DNA of 64,000 nt from Paracyclopina nana (Eukaryota; Arthropoda; Copepoda; Cyclopoida; Cyclopettidae), in NCBI GenBank assembly GCA_019096065.1, contig JAGUCH010000001.1, forward strand, positions 2,604,001 to 2,668,000, read 5' to 3'. Of the stretch, positions 45,504-58,400 are shown piece by piece; positions within the stretch are counted from its first letter, which is position 1, and each line of letters begins with the position of its first letter. The position numbers and the translations under genes are program-made. The notes beneath the pieces are model-generated. The model was given only the letters and a program-made list of their open reading frames with translations. It searched no databases and was not told where the DNA came from.

Positions 45504-48500
45504 AGCCGATGAAACGTTTTCAATTGTGTGCGAACACCAAAGTACACCCCTGGAGTCACACACCAAGGCAGCATTGATTAAAAGCTGCAAAATAGCATGA
45601 GAAAAACACACATGCTCGTAATTTGGTGGAGGAAACATATAGCAAAAATACTTCACACCAGTTGTCATGAAAAACAAGCCCAATATAATCTGGTCTGACA
45701 TGATTTCACACATTTCTACAAGTTTAATTGCTGGGTGTGGCTTCCCAGCAGCCCTGAAAAAAGGTGATGATAATTCTTGCTTTACTGCTTTTTCGTCGTG
45801 GCCAGATCGGAAAAGTCAAAGAGAAGCGCAACAGCGTCAAAAGCTCTTCCACTTGACTTGACATATGCCAAAGTTTGACGTAATTTCGGTTGAAGGAAGA
45901 AGAAGAAGAAGCTTGTTTTCACGTTTTCCTCGCATGTCACTCCACAAGATGGCTACTTTACCACACGACAAAAAAAGAGGCCACTGAAGCTCTTAATCGT
46001 GTATTGGTTGCATTGGATTTCTTCGAAGCTATTATTTTTAGAATTGGGACCAGGTGTTTCTTGGAAAGTCGACTGCACATTTTGCAATGGCAGCCTCTGC
46101 AAAAAAGAGGCATTGAATTTCTAATGCGCGAGCAGATTTTTGCCATTCCCCAGCCCACGCTTGGCAAACAATGAAATACACTCTTGATGCTCTTGTTGTC
46201 TTCAGCAGCCACAAATTGGCAATTCTAGACCAAGATCTAATTAGCTGATAGCTCAACAATTGCGCGTGGACAATGCAAGGCGGCTCTGATTTCACTGCTT
46301 TTATTCAATTCCACCGCTCAATCTTCTTCGCTTCATAATGAACAAACCATCAATATCCAACCCCCGCGCGTGTTTTTAATACTACATATTTAGAGCAGTA
46401 AGTGGTGCAAAAATTGGTCACGATCTCCAATTTACAAGTTCACAAACCCAGCCCAATTTTGATGCTTGATCATCATCAAGATCATCAAAACAGTCATTCA
46501 AGAGTGTGTCCACGTGGGTGTTTTTGCGTTCATTCGGACCACTCGCTGTTTTCTCGGTCAATTTTCCATTTCACTACCAATGCGCGCGGAGAGGAAAATT
46601 GACAATTGACCTTAATGTTTTTCAAACAGCCCCCCTACTGAATCTATTCCTGAGCTTTGACTTCCAAGCCAATTTAGATTGGGAAACGGCCGAGCAAGGG
46701 TCAAAATGCGTCAGGCTCAACTTTGATCAAAAGATTACACCAGTCTACTTTAACTTGTATATTGTGTGATCTAGCATTGAAAAACAATCGTATTGCTGAT
46801 GCAAACAAATAATACTGTCTAATTAGAAAAAAATCACAGCGTCGGACTTGAAGAAAAGTCCATTTGGCGGGTGTTTTTCTTTGGTGAAATGAAAAATACG
46901 GGGTGTACTGGTGGGACGACAACGCTTGCTGCCAGTTAACCTGTTGCATTTTGCTCAACTCCCTTTTGGGTGAATATCCATCCATCGTGCACAGTGGGAT
47001 GCCCTTTCCAATTGCCTGCTAATTGCTGGAGCTGGACAAAAGCTTTGGGATTGAAAATTGGTTGGCTTCGAAGATTCATGAGCTGAGTTTGAAACAACCA
47101 ATTGACCTATCGACTTTACCCACTTTATTGGCAAATTAACTTTCGCAGGCTTCGCATCTAGCGCGGCCGCCAACAATTTGCATGAGCTGCCATATAGTAA
47201 TATGCATGAGTCACTAAAAATAGCAGCAAAGCATGAGAAGAAACTTTCTCATGCATCCTCAGGACTGCCGTAAAAAATATTGGTAAGAAAATCATGCGAA
47301 ATTTGCGTAGTACGCGATGGCCAAGATGCGCGCGGCAGATTAGTTTTTAGCTATAGGCTTTTTACCATTTTCAGCCTGACATGCATGCTCACCCATGCAC
47401 ATGATGAGCGTGTTCTTCATGTTGGCTCAAGTGCTCTGTAATGTGCAATTGCGTGAAGAAGCCTTTAATATTTAATTAAAATGAGCATCAAGAGCTTCCC
47501 AGGCAAGTGTGTCATTAATTTCAGCTGCTAGCTGGGAAAGACATATCTAGAAACACTTCCAATAATTTTTACGTCGGAATTCAAAAGTGCTTGAAATATG
47601 AGGGCAAATTTCACAGAAAATTGAATTCTCAGGCTACATTTAGCGTTGGGGTGCCTGGTGATAAATGGCTACATTTTCGGCTACCAAGCCAGAATCGCGT
47701 GGCAAGGCCTTGTAAATCATGGCCCATTGGAAGAAACTTGATAGGGCGTGATCAATTTTCTCCATATGATTAGGTGCTGAAAATAACAATTAATACAGAG
47801 CATATAATCTAGTTCACTGGGGCCAAGCTTTTCATTAAAGGTGTTGGTGGCACGCGTACGAAATTGCAACAACAAAGTTTAACCCTAGGGCGAGTCGACT
47901 GACCATTTCGACATTTTTTCAAATAATTGATCTTTTGGACCTGCAATTCCTCGCCACGGACCTGGAAAATTGACCATAGGGACATTTTTCTTCTTTTCCC
48001 TCTTCACACCACCACAAATGCTATATGTATGCATTCTAGTTTAAACGACCCAAAAAGTATTGTAGCATTCTTCTCTCATTATTTCTCCCGTTCATTATGG
48101 ATACATGGTTGGAGTTGGCCATAAACGTTGCCCTCACGATGATCATTGTAGTTGCTACATTTGTAGCTTTTAATGGGCTCCTTTTTCTTTTGAGGGTCAA
48201 AAAATGGAGGGAGGGGAGCAGCAGGGTTGAAAAAACCAATTATTTTACATTTCTTGCAATGAAATGGGAGTTGAAGAAGAAGAAGAACTTTAACGAACCT
48301 CCTCTCTCCACAAAGCGTTCCAATGCATAATTTTCCACGCTGCTGCAACAAATTGTTGCAAAAGTCCCTCGAGGTCACGAAATAACACCAAAAAATTCGG
48401 TTCATTCGTGCCCCACCCCTTCTTTTTTTCTTGAAATGTCACTTTTTGGCGTGGCACAACAAGCACTGGCTAGTAAAATCTCGCTTTGTTTACGTTCGGG

Positions 48501-51500
48501 CGGAGGTGCATGTTTTGGTTTCCCTATTAGGGCCGAAAATTAGCTCTAATTGCCTAATTATCTCCTAAAGATAAATGAAAGCCAAAGTCAGTGTTACATG
48601 GCCCAAAAGTGGGGCTGGAGCTCTTATTTCATTGAACTTTACCAAATTGCAATCTTTTATATCATGACTTGTAGACAATCTGGACGAGTTTACGCTCTCA
48701 TAACTCACAGCTAAGGTTATATAGGGACTTTCTCAGTGGATTACATACACAACAATAACCCAAAGAGCAGCAGCACATGTATCAATCTTAGCCGGGGCTG
48801 GCTCTAATTGTCCATCAAGTTTGAGCCAACTTTCTTCACTCAAGAGCATTATGTTTCCAAACAATGCGCCATTTTTGATAAGGATCTTCTTGAGTCTGTT
48901 AGCTCAAGTTACGACAAGGCAGACGACTATTTGGAAGTAGAGGAGGACCATGGCCAATCGATAAATTCCTTGAGTAATATCCAAAAACCAAGCCTCTAAA
49001 GCCAATATGGATCGGTGCAATTACAAGCCCATTGATTTGACGCGCAGTTGATGAGCAAGGTTGTAATTTTTGTTACTGTGCACTTTTAAGCGTTCTTTAC
49101 CTAAATTCCCTCGCGAGTATATCCTTGTTAATCCCAAATAAGGCAGCTAATTTAAAAAACCCGCGATTTTGTACTATTTTTGGGGGGAGGCGGGCCGCAT
49201 TCCACAATCTATTTTTTGACCACTAGAGCGATACAGAAAATTCTCATTAGCATTGAGTAATTGAGCCATTTACCACCAATTCTCCCGATCATTGAGCCTT
49301 AGGGCTTATCTGATGCAAAGTTTATGGCCACCATATAGAACAAGCATCGACTATTGGTAATATTTGCATATACACAGCAATGAAAATGAACTAAGGGTTG
49401 AACAGGAATTCCATTTTAAATGCAAATGTTTCTTATTGTTTTTCTCCGGAGCTTCTTCACCCAGGGCCGCATTGTCAGACATTTCTACAACATATATATT
49501 TTTTTCATCCTAAACCTTGTTGGCCTCTTGTAATTGTGACGGGTGGCAAGTTTGGTTTTTTGTGGCAAAGTTTTGAGCGCAAGAAAGCCCCACTGTGTTT
49601 CATCTTGTTAAAGCCCAGCCTGCATCATCTCCACTATTATCATTATACCAAACTTGGGCTAATCTAGCTGCAGCACCAACACAAACACTGATTGGGATTC
49701 TCACTGGAAAATCTGCCAAATCTTGCGAGCCAGACTGGCAGATTAGCTAGTCAGTTTTTATCTTATCTGAGTGTATCTGCAAAAAGGGTGGGAAAAGTAA
49801 CGACACCTTTTCTCATTGGGAACATCTGAGCAAGCAAGGGGAGAAAACGGACCTTTTTGGTGCCTCAATTTAAGTTGAAGAGCAAAAGTGAGGCAACCAA
49901 TTTCAGCCAAGTCAATAAGTTGCTGTCCATGCTGCAAGAATTATGTCTTACTGCTTGCCATTGAGTTCTCTGGGCACGTGGCCTCATTTGGGTAGTAAAG
50001 TCGATCATAAAGTTGTTATGGGCTAGCCCATGTGATCACCACAGCCACCCACCTAAAAATATTGGTATGGTTCTTTTGTTGCGAGTGGTGTGTGCAAAAA
50101 AGTTAGCAAACCCTTTTATTACCGATAATCTGGCCATTTGTACTCGCGAGCCACAACAAAGAGCAAACTTTCGACCATTTTGACAGAGAGGAGCAAAATA
50201 ACAATAACAAATTCACCTTCGACCGAATGAAGCCTCGATGTGTTATGGCTGCTACAAATTCGCTGCAAAAAGTTATTGAGGGCGGAATTTATGGGGACAA
50301 GTCTAAAAGGAAACTATCAGTGGCTTTAAAAATGCCATCCATTTTTGGGCCGCTCGATCCTTTGCAAGAATTGATACGAAAAGCTCCGTTTGCAGCCTCT
50401 TCACATTCTGCGGGTTAACCTCTAATGTGGCACAATGGCGTGCAGTTGTAATAATAAGGAAGGTTCTCGGAGCCAGGCGGCAAAAAAGGTGGCCACAGAA
50501 TTTGTCCCTGAACTATTGATCGCAATGTTTCGCCTGTGTAACATTGAATTATAGCAAATGGGCCAATTTGCATTTTGGAAACGAGTCATCTTCAGCCTTT
50601 TCCAGCGTGTGATGCTCAGCTCGTAAAAACAATGAGGTGCGTTTAAAGCTCCGCAACTTCTTGCCCTTTGTGAACATTTTTGCATACTGGACGCATTTAT
50701 CTTGGAGCCATCGAAAATAATGAGGAAGGTGCGAAAACTGCACAAAAAGTGGAATAATGCCTACTATGCATGTTTCATTATGCAGGCTCCCCCTATAATA
50801 ATCAAAACTAAGCATTATGATATTGCGTTAAGTTCACCCTAGGCTCAGTCCATTGTGCGGTACATTTTGAACCATGTTTAACGTGACTATTAGAGCAACC
50901 TTTGACTGTGCGTATTCTTTTGCCACAAAACCATCCCTTTGGCTCGCTATAGAGCTATTGATAATTCTTGTTTTCAAAGAAGAACAAGGTTCTTTTGACC
51001 TTCCTCGCCAAGAATTTGAGGAGATGTGTCTATTTTCTATATGCGCAAAATTGAAGGTATTTTGGGCCAAATTTTTCTGGCTTGAACTGGCCTTCGATTT
51101 GGAGAATGCAAAGTTGTTGGCGAAATCAAAAGTTTTTATGGCATCTGTAGTGCATATTAGCTTGGCCTAGTTTTTTCAAATAGCAGCCACCACACAATGC
51201 GAATAAAAAATCGTAAAACATGAATTTATGCCAATCGTAAAAGAAGAAAGCTTGAGTGTAAAAATGTCTTAAAGGCCCCCTCAGCTTAAATATGCAGCGA
51301 ATGTCTTTATTTCTCTGGGCAATTTTTGTTTTTGCCTCGTAATTCCATCTTTTAGCGAGCGAGCATGCAGAAAAGTAGGCTTTTGATAAGGTGCGATAAT
51401 AAAGTCTTCATGGTTAAGCATGACTAAAATATGGGGCTAATGAGGGTTATCATCATTTTCGTGGTCAAGACTTCATTTATGATAATTGAGGCTCATCTAG

Positions 51501-52314
51501 AAAGTTTAGATTTATGCTCGCGAGACTATCTATCTACTTTTGCATTTTTAATCCGCTCATCGTCTTCAGCCTCCACTTGGTCAGACTATTACAAAGTAAT
51601 TCTTTATGCACGAAAACAAAAGTGAAGCTGCAACTGTAACCAAATCGTCTATTCTTGAGCAGTGTATGAAAAGTGCATTATTTAATGCGTTGCTTTGGAT
51701 TGAAGATGACTCACGTAGCGCAAAAAAAGAGTTAATTAAGTCACCTTTTTTCCACGAGGGCTCTTCAGTACATATGCGAGAAAATCTGTAGAGTGTAATT
51801 AAAAAACGCACGCAAACTGATTAGAAACGCCAGGGCGAACCTTTTATATTTACATAGGACGTATATAGTATCGCTACATGAAGTTTGTGATGCATTTTGG
51901 CCACCCGCGAGAAATGCCTATAAAAATAGTCTGCTTTGGCTGTTGCCATTTTTCCTTTGCAATTTTGCTCTAGGCGTGGTTATATGAGCCCCAAATAATT
52001 TCTCTGGGCATGAAATGAGTTCTACTTGAGGCGAAGCCATATTGTTCTTCTCCAAGATGATGAGCATAAAAAAGCTCACTGCAGATTGGCCTTATTCTTT
52101 TGGACATGTGCAGTCATAAGACACGTTGAACCAGTCCGACGACTAAACCAATTTCATTTTTTCCCAAAGGGGCGGAACCCAATTTTAAATCCGAGAACAA
52201 AAACAAGGGGTGAGCCACGAGTGCATCATCGTGTTTAATCTCGGATTCGAAATTATGGGCTTTAAAAGTCCAGGGCTGTGGCTTATGAAAAACAGACGAT
52301 ATACTTGAAAATCG
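45504..52314. other. Intergenic, between the retroelement and the 3' end of CLCA
   Basis: AT-rich sequence with no recognised gene on either strand. One short frame with a membrane helix (48097-48330) is listed separately. Other frames up to about 108 codons lack a plausible start, domain or codon bias. Confidence 0.5.
48097..48330 (+). CDS. Possible 77-residue single-helix microprotein
   Basis: The ATG opens a short acidic start (MDTWLE), then a hydrophobic helix (LTMIIVVATFVAFNGLLFLL), then a basic tail (RVKKWREGS, later KKKK). This is the layout of small integral membrane proteins. The start context is poor, there is no evident promoter or homologue, and the opposite strand is also open. 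It may be chance. Confidence 0.2.
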   Translation: MDTWLELAINVALTMIIVVATFVAFNGLLFLLRVKKWREGSSRVEKTNYFTFLAMKWELKKKKNFNEPPLSTKRSNA

Positions 52315-52320
52315 TTTATT
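52315..52320 (-). terminator. Poly(A) signal of CLCA-like gene
   Basis: AATAAA on the minus strand, about 165 bp beyond the CLCA stop codon at 52484. Confidence 0.6.
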
Positions 52321-52483
52321 TTGCATTAAGAAATAGAGTAGCAGCATATCACAGATTCGCAAACGTTTTTCCCGTTTCATCTCTCACGGGAAAAAAACCG
52401 AAGAAAAATGATCATATAATAATAATAACGTAGCTACGTTACAATGCACAGCCATGACAAAATAAAAAGTGTTGCATGATGGA

Positions 52484-55400
52484 TTAGACAACAGACTCAG
52501 TTCTGGTTTTCACTCTTGAATTGCTGCTTTTGGGCGGCAAATGCACTACCGGCATTATTTGCTGATGCTGCTGCTGTTGGCTTTTTTCATAATAATTACT
52601 GTTGCTGGAATTGTGCTCCAAACTGTCTTTATCCATATTTGTGGGGTCACGGGTGAACAGTTTCTCGACAACAGACGTGGGGTACTTGCTCACCGCGGCC
52701 TTGCCATTGTTGAAGCTGCTGTAGCCTCTGGAGAACAAGTGGCCGGAGTAGGTGTCAATGATGGCTTTGGCAGTGCTCGTATCAATATGGTACTGCTGCT
52801 GAAGCACATTGGCCCCCGGGGCGTCAAAGCCGTCGGGCGGTGGCAGCAGATCTGGCGCGGGATTCCCAGAGCCGAATTTGCTGCCATTGGCCACACTTTT
52901 GGACCGTCTCAGCTGGCTCAACTTGTGATTTTCGCTGTCGGAATTGGCATCTTCGGTTGAAGTGGTGGGCCTCGAGCTGTTGGAGGCATCATCAGAGCTG
53001 CCACTGGAGGGTAACGCTTGACCGACAACGTCCTTTAAGTTCAAGTTCAAAAAGCTCCCATTTGTCAGCACTTTGTGCCGGTACGGATTGGTCTTGGTCA
53101 GCGTGTGCGTGTTGCTGTTGGTGCCGTTGTTGTTGTTCCTCCGCAACGTGCCATCACCGATGCTCAAGTCATGAGTGCCAGTCGTATTCGGGCTATGCTG
53201 GCCGTCAAGCATGTCGTGGTTCGATCTCAGCGTGTTGTGCATTTCAGACCTGGAAAAACAACCAGCAACAATTTAATATCAGCCTTGTATTTTCGCACAG
53301 GCATTAAAGCGGGCAACTTGTCCACAATGAAGTCACTCTAAAGTTATTTGTCAAAAAAGAAAAAAAAATTGAGCAGAAATCGTGCGGATAGTTTAAAAAG
53401 CATGGCAATTGCACAACTGCAAAATTAAGCTATAAGCGAAGTATAAGTGCGTCGTAAATCCCTCAAAGCTCGTACCTTGGCAAGGAGTCCAACCATGAAG
53501 AAATGCTCTTGCTCGCCCCTTTGCTGGCTGATGAAGATCCGCCATTGCCACCAGCCGGAGTGGACGGCTCGTAAGCCTTGTACGTATCCCGATTCTCGGC
53601 ATCGTAAGCAGTCGTCATCCTCTTGGCCCTCACGCGGAACAGAATGAAAATGATGACAGACACAATTATGAGGAGCAGCCCGCAAATGACCCCAGTGGCA
53701 ATGTAGACGCGCGCATGCTTCGACCAGGGAACTTCGTTGAGAATGTCCACATCTTCGGAGAACAGTGGCACAGCCGCGGAGTTGGTCCGCAAAAGGGTGG
53801 TGGTCGTCGTGGTCGTGGTGGTCGTGGTGGGGGCTTCAAAAATGTAGACCGATAAAATGTTGGAGATTGGGCTGCGATTGCCAGCCTTGTCGATGGCCAC
53901 GAGGGCATAGTAAAAGACTTCGTTGGGCCAGGGCACGCCAACAGTGCAGGTCTGCCTGGATCCGTAATCCAGGGGCTCAGGGGTGAAGGAGTCGTGCACT
54001 AGAATGCCTTTTTCTGTGAAGGTGGCTGCATTCAACGCGTCCCTGCTGGTGTAGCACCGGATCTCGTACTTGGAGGCTGCAGCGAAGGAAAAACAATTGA
54101 AATGTGTGTGTTGCCAGGAGTGATGATCCATCAATGTTTTCTCAGTGGCTGCTGATTTGCATTTACAGTTTGAATATGAAGCAGCAGTTGCTGATGTTTC
54201 GGTGATGGGCCCAATGGGCCGCCACCTCAAAATGATAATATGCAGCTCGGAGCTTACAGCATATGCCAAAAAAAGATTATCAAAGGAATTTTTCAGGGTC
54301 CCCAAAACACAAATAGCAACCACCCTAATTTTGCATATCCCCCCTCAATTTAGACTTGTTGCATGGCCATGGGGAGGAAATGAAAAGGGAATTTTTCCAC
54401 CAGCTCAAGTTTGCTCGGCTAATTTCCGCTGTAATGTACCAGTCTCACCTTTTCCCTGGTCAAAATCGTCGCCTGGTGCAGTCCACTCCAGCTCCACGTA
54501 GAGTGAGTCGTTGACAACGGACGAGACATGGAAGTCAATGACTCTGGAGGGCGGGGCCACATCTGTACGCCCACTGAGACCTTGCTTGACATAGAAAGTT
54601 GGGCCTGCAGCTTGTCTCATGAAAGAGGCGGCTGGCATGGTGTCACCAAAGTTCATCGAGCTGCCACAACAGTCATTGCCAGAGTCATCTGCAAAATACA
54701 TGACAGAAATTATTGATGAGCTTTTTCGTGCATACGGCGAAGGAATGTTCACACATTGTGAGAAAACTGCAAAATAAACAAAATTACCCCAAGGTACTAC
54801 ATATACTAGACTTTGCATTGAGCCATTCAGTTTTTGCTCCTAACGACTCCAACACGAGCCTTCTTCTGTGCAGCTGAACTTCCCCCTTGACCCTTTTTTC
54901 CTCTTTTGAAGCAAGCTCAATAGCAATGCTAGCAGAAGAGGACAAGTGAAGATGAAGACTCGACAGCAAAGTTCATTAATAACCTCTTAACAAAGTCTTT
55001 TGTTCCGAGGTGGCCATACTAGCATAGATAATATATTTATTTTCTCAAGGCTGTTGTTTTGAGAAAGAGCTATTTTAAGTTACCTGAAACGACAGCATGG
55101 ATGCTGCTGTTCAAATCCGCTTCCAGTAGTAAAGTCGCAGACGTTGCTGTCGCGACGGCAAATCTCGGCGTCCTCGCTGATCCTCCGTTGTTATCTGCGC
55201 TGACCTGCACGCTGTAAAAGCCGGGCACCGATGCGAAATCCGTGAAGTAGACAGAGTAAATTCCATCTTGCGCAGTGATGTCGGGATATCCGGCACCATT
55301 GTCTCGCATGCTCAAGACCACGGGAGGATTGCTGCCAGGTCGGAACACGGTGGCCTGAACGTTCGCGCCGATGACCGGCGCGTTTCCCTTGGTTAATCTG

Positions 55401-58400
55401 GCGTAAATAATGGCCGCTCGGTCCTGGTGCGCATCAACAATTTGCGCATCCGTGAAAACCTCCAGGATGAAGGGCTCCGCTTCAGCGTTGTTGCTTTGAC
55501 TGACAACATCAACTGTCATTTTGGTGTTGGACGATAAGCCCGTGTTCGGATACAATTTGGCATGGTACGTCCAAATGCCAGCCTGGGCCATGCCCGGGTG
55601 GCTAAAAACCACCATGCCGTCCTCAAACTGGCTGAACAGATGCTTCTTCCCGCTCGGGTTGGTGACTTCGAAAAACTCCACCTTGTTCTCGTCGTCGACC
55701 GTGAGAGTCACGTGCATCTTGTGCAGAATCTCCTGCTCCATGGTGAAGGTGCCCGCGAACTCGTAGCTCAAATGCTTCGTCTCGTGCACCTTTTGAATGC
55801 GCAAGTTCTCCGAGTGGTGGAGAATGTCCAACAGGACCTCGGACAAGTAGTTGAGGGGAGTCACACCGGACTGCTCGTCGCCCTCCGGAATGGCGTAGGC
55901 CTTCCCGAACCTGGCCAAGTTGAGCAGGTCTGGATGCGCGTTACTCGAGGGGTAAAATACGGGGTACACTTGCAGGGGGATCAGTTGAACGCTGCCCATG
56001 AAGTCTTCGAGGAAAGTGGGCTTCTGCGAGGACCCCGAGACCAAGATGAGCGTGCCGGTCTCAACTTGGCCCATGTAGTTATTGAGGGCCTTGAGAGAGA
56101 CGTTGAGCGCGCAGAACACGCAGCCTAGATCATCATCGATGATGACTTTCCTCGGGATCCGACCGTGAAGACCCTCGCGGTTCAAGTCGGTCACCACGGT
56201 GGGTGGGAGATCGACCTTGGCGTCAGAGCCGAAGGAGATGATGCTCAATTCGCTCCCAGTGGGCAAGTACTGGATGAATCGGTAGAGGGCCCTTCTCAAA
56301 TTGGTCCATCTCCCCTTGGCGTTCATGAAGCTCGACCGCTCGAGCAGCAACACGTATCTGCTGCTCTTGGGAACAATGTATCGGAATTTGGGGCTGGAAA
56401 ACTCCTTGGCTGACACAGGGTAGACCAGGTTTGGAGGCAATGTCGTCGTCGTCGTCGTGGTAGTCGATGTCGAATTTTCAGCCTCTTCGGGGTCCAGCTC
56501 GTTGATTTCCTCGCTGTTGGCATCGTCGTAAATGGACTGCCAAGTGGTTTGGAAGTCCTCGTGGTTGAGCACACTCTCAATTCCGCTCTGCTCGTTGCAG
56601 AGCAGATTTTGCTTGGTGGGAGCCGCCCTATTGTACACTTGGCCGAGAGGACAGAGGACATCGGGTTGCGAGGAGCAGCCTCTCGAGGCCAGTGTGTTGT
56701 TGCCTTCCTGGTAAGTGTCTGGGTACAGGTTGTCGCCGATGAAGCCATTTTCGGGGAATATGCCGTACCGGTATTTGCACCACTCCTTCAGCAAAATGTG
56801 GCCTGCAAAGGAAGACTCGTTAGTTTGATAATGGTAAGCAAGCATTTCAGAAATGTGCCGTATCTGAGGTACTGCGCGCTTTACTTAATGGACGACGGGG
56901 AAACCATCTATAATCGCTTTGTTCTTCAGAGGTGATGTGCAAAAAACCAGCTCGCAGATATCGTCGGATGGCTTGCGTGCAAGAATTTCTTCTCTTTATT
57001 TAATGGTTGATTGAGCTCAAGTCTAGCTCCTTTTTTCAGCCCAAAATTTGAATGTAATCTAGCTGCACACGTACGTTGAGAGGCTTCTGCTGCTGCTGCA
57101 GCCCAAATTGGACTAAGAGGATCGTGGCGGACAATTTTCCACGAGGTGGAGGGTGCAAAAAAGGTGAAATTATTGCCGGAGTAGTGAGTGCAAAAATGGC
57201 TGATTCCAATCTAGGAAAACGCTGCGAATACGCAGACATGAGCAGGCGGAAATTATGTCGCTATCTCATTATTAATAATAAATGTGGTTGCGTGAGCGTG
57301 AATTTTCACTGAAAAGAGCAATTATGCAAAAACTATCATCACGCAGGCTTAATGAGAGGAATGATTGAGATCAATCAGCGGAAAAATCACTGCTGCAATT
57401 TGTCAATGAAATCAAAGAAACTGGGGCGTGATTATTGGGCACGACTGCTGTCACAACTTTTGCTGCAAAGCCAGGGGAAAATTGCGCAAGTGTCATCCTT
57501 TGCCCGTTTGTGCGTAAATCACGCCAGCTATACATTCTGCGACCAAAACCAAAAAGATTTAAGGCCCCTGCTGATATTCTTGCATCACAAAACTCGTGAA
57601 CAAACTCTTGCGCACGTACGTAGTACACTGACTAACTTCAATTGAGTAGATAGTACTTCTTGTGAATAACACGTGTCCCCCCACTCCATTTGGAGCATCC
57701 AAAATACGCATTCAATGCCATCATCATCATCATCCTGAGAAGGATTTGGAGAAAAGAAACTCTTTCCTAAATTGACTTATCAGCGCCACTCTACAATGCA
57801 ATATAGTACCTTCTTTGGCATTAAAGTTCAGACTTCTGCTACAAAGGTCCTGCTGAATAATGCAGCTACCATCGCAACATTTCATCCAGTTACTTTAGGG
57901 TTGTAAGATATATGTCAAAACACATCGCTGTGCACACCGATAGTTATACAGCAAAAATGCTAAGGATTTCCCACTGTGCAAACATGTCAGCCAGGCGAAC
58001 TACTACCACTGCTGTTTTTTTTTTCCAGTATCATAATGAATTCAAAAAAATGTGCGTGCATTCATCTTCTTTTGTATTGAAAAGACTTTTTCTTCGTGAC
58101 CTTGCCCATATAGTACCATCGGTCTATTGTGCTATGGTGCCTTTCTTTGATTCCCATCCATTTTCTAACTGTTTCACTATATAGCCCACCTGTTATTGTT
58201 ACACTTCTTTAATGGCTCTGTTTGCACACACGCGAAAAACACTACAACTACTACTGTGCTGGGAACAGATGAAAGGGCCGCGGCGGCCATGATTATCATC
58301 GTGGGTCTCGTGTACGTATCCAGTTTCAGTTTTCAATTTGGAATAGACTTCACCCATTAAAGAGGGGTGATGCAATTTTCACCCGCTAACTTCAATTAGG

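Noticed and set aside
55562-56128. 188-codon plus-strand frame inside CLCA exon 2
   Set aside because: Antisense shadow of the VWA coding sequence.
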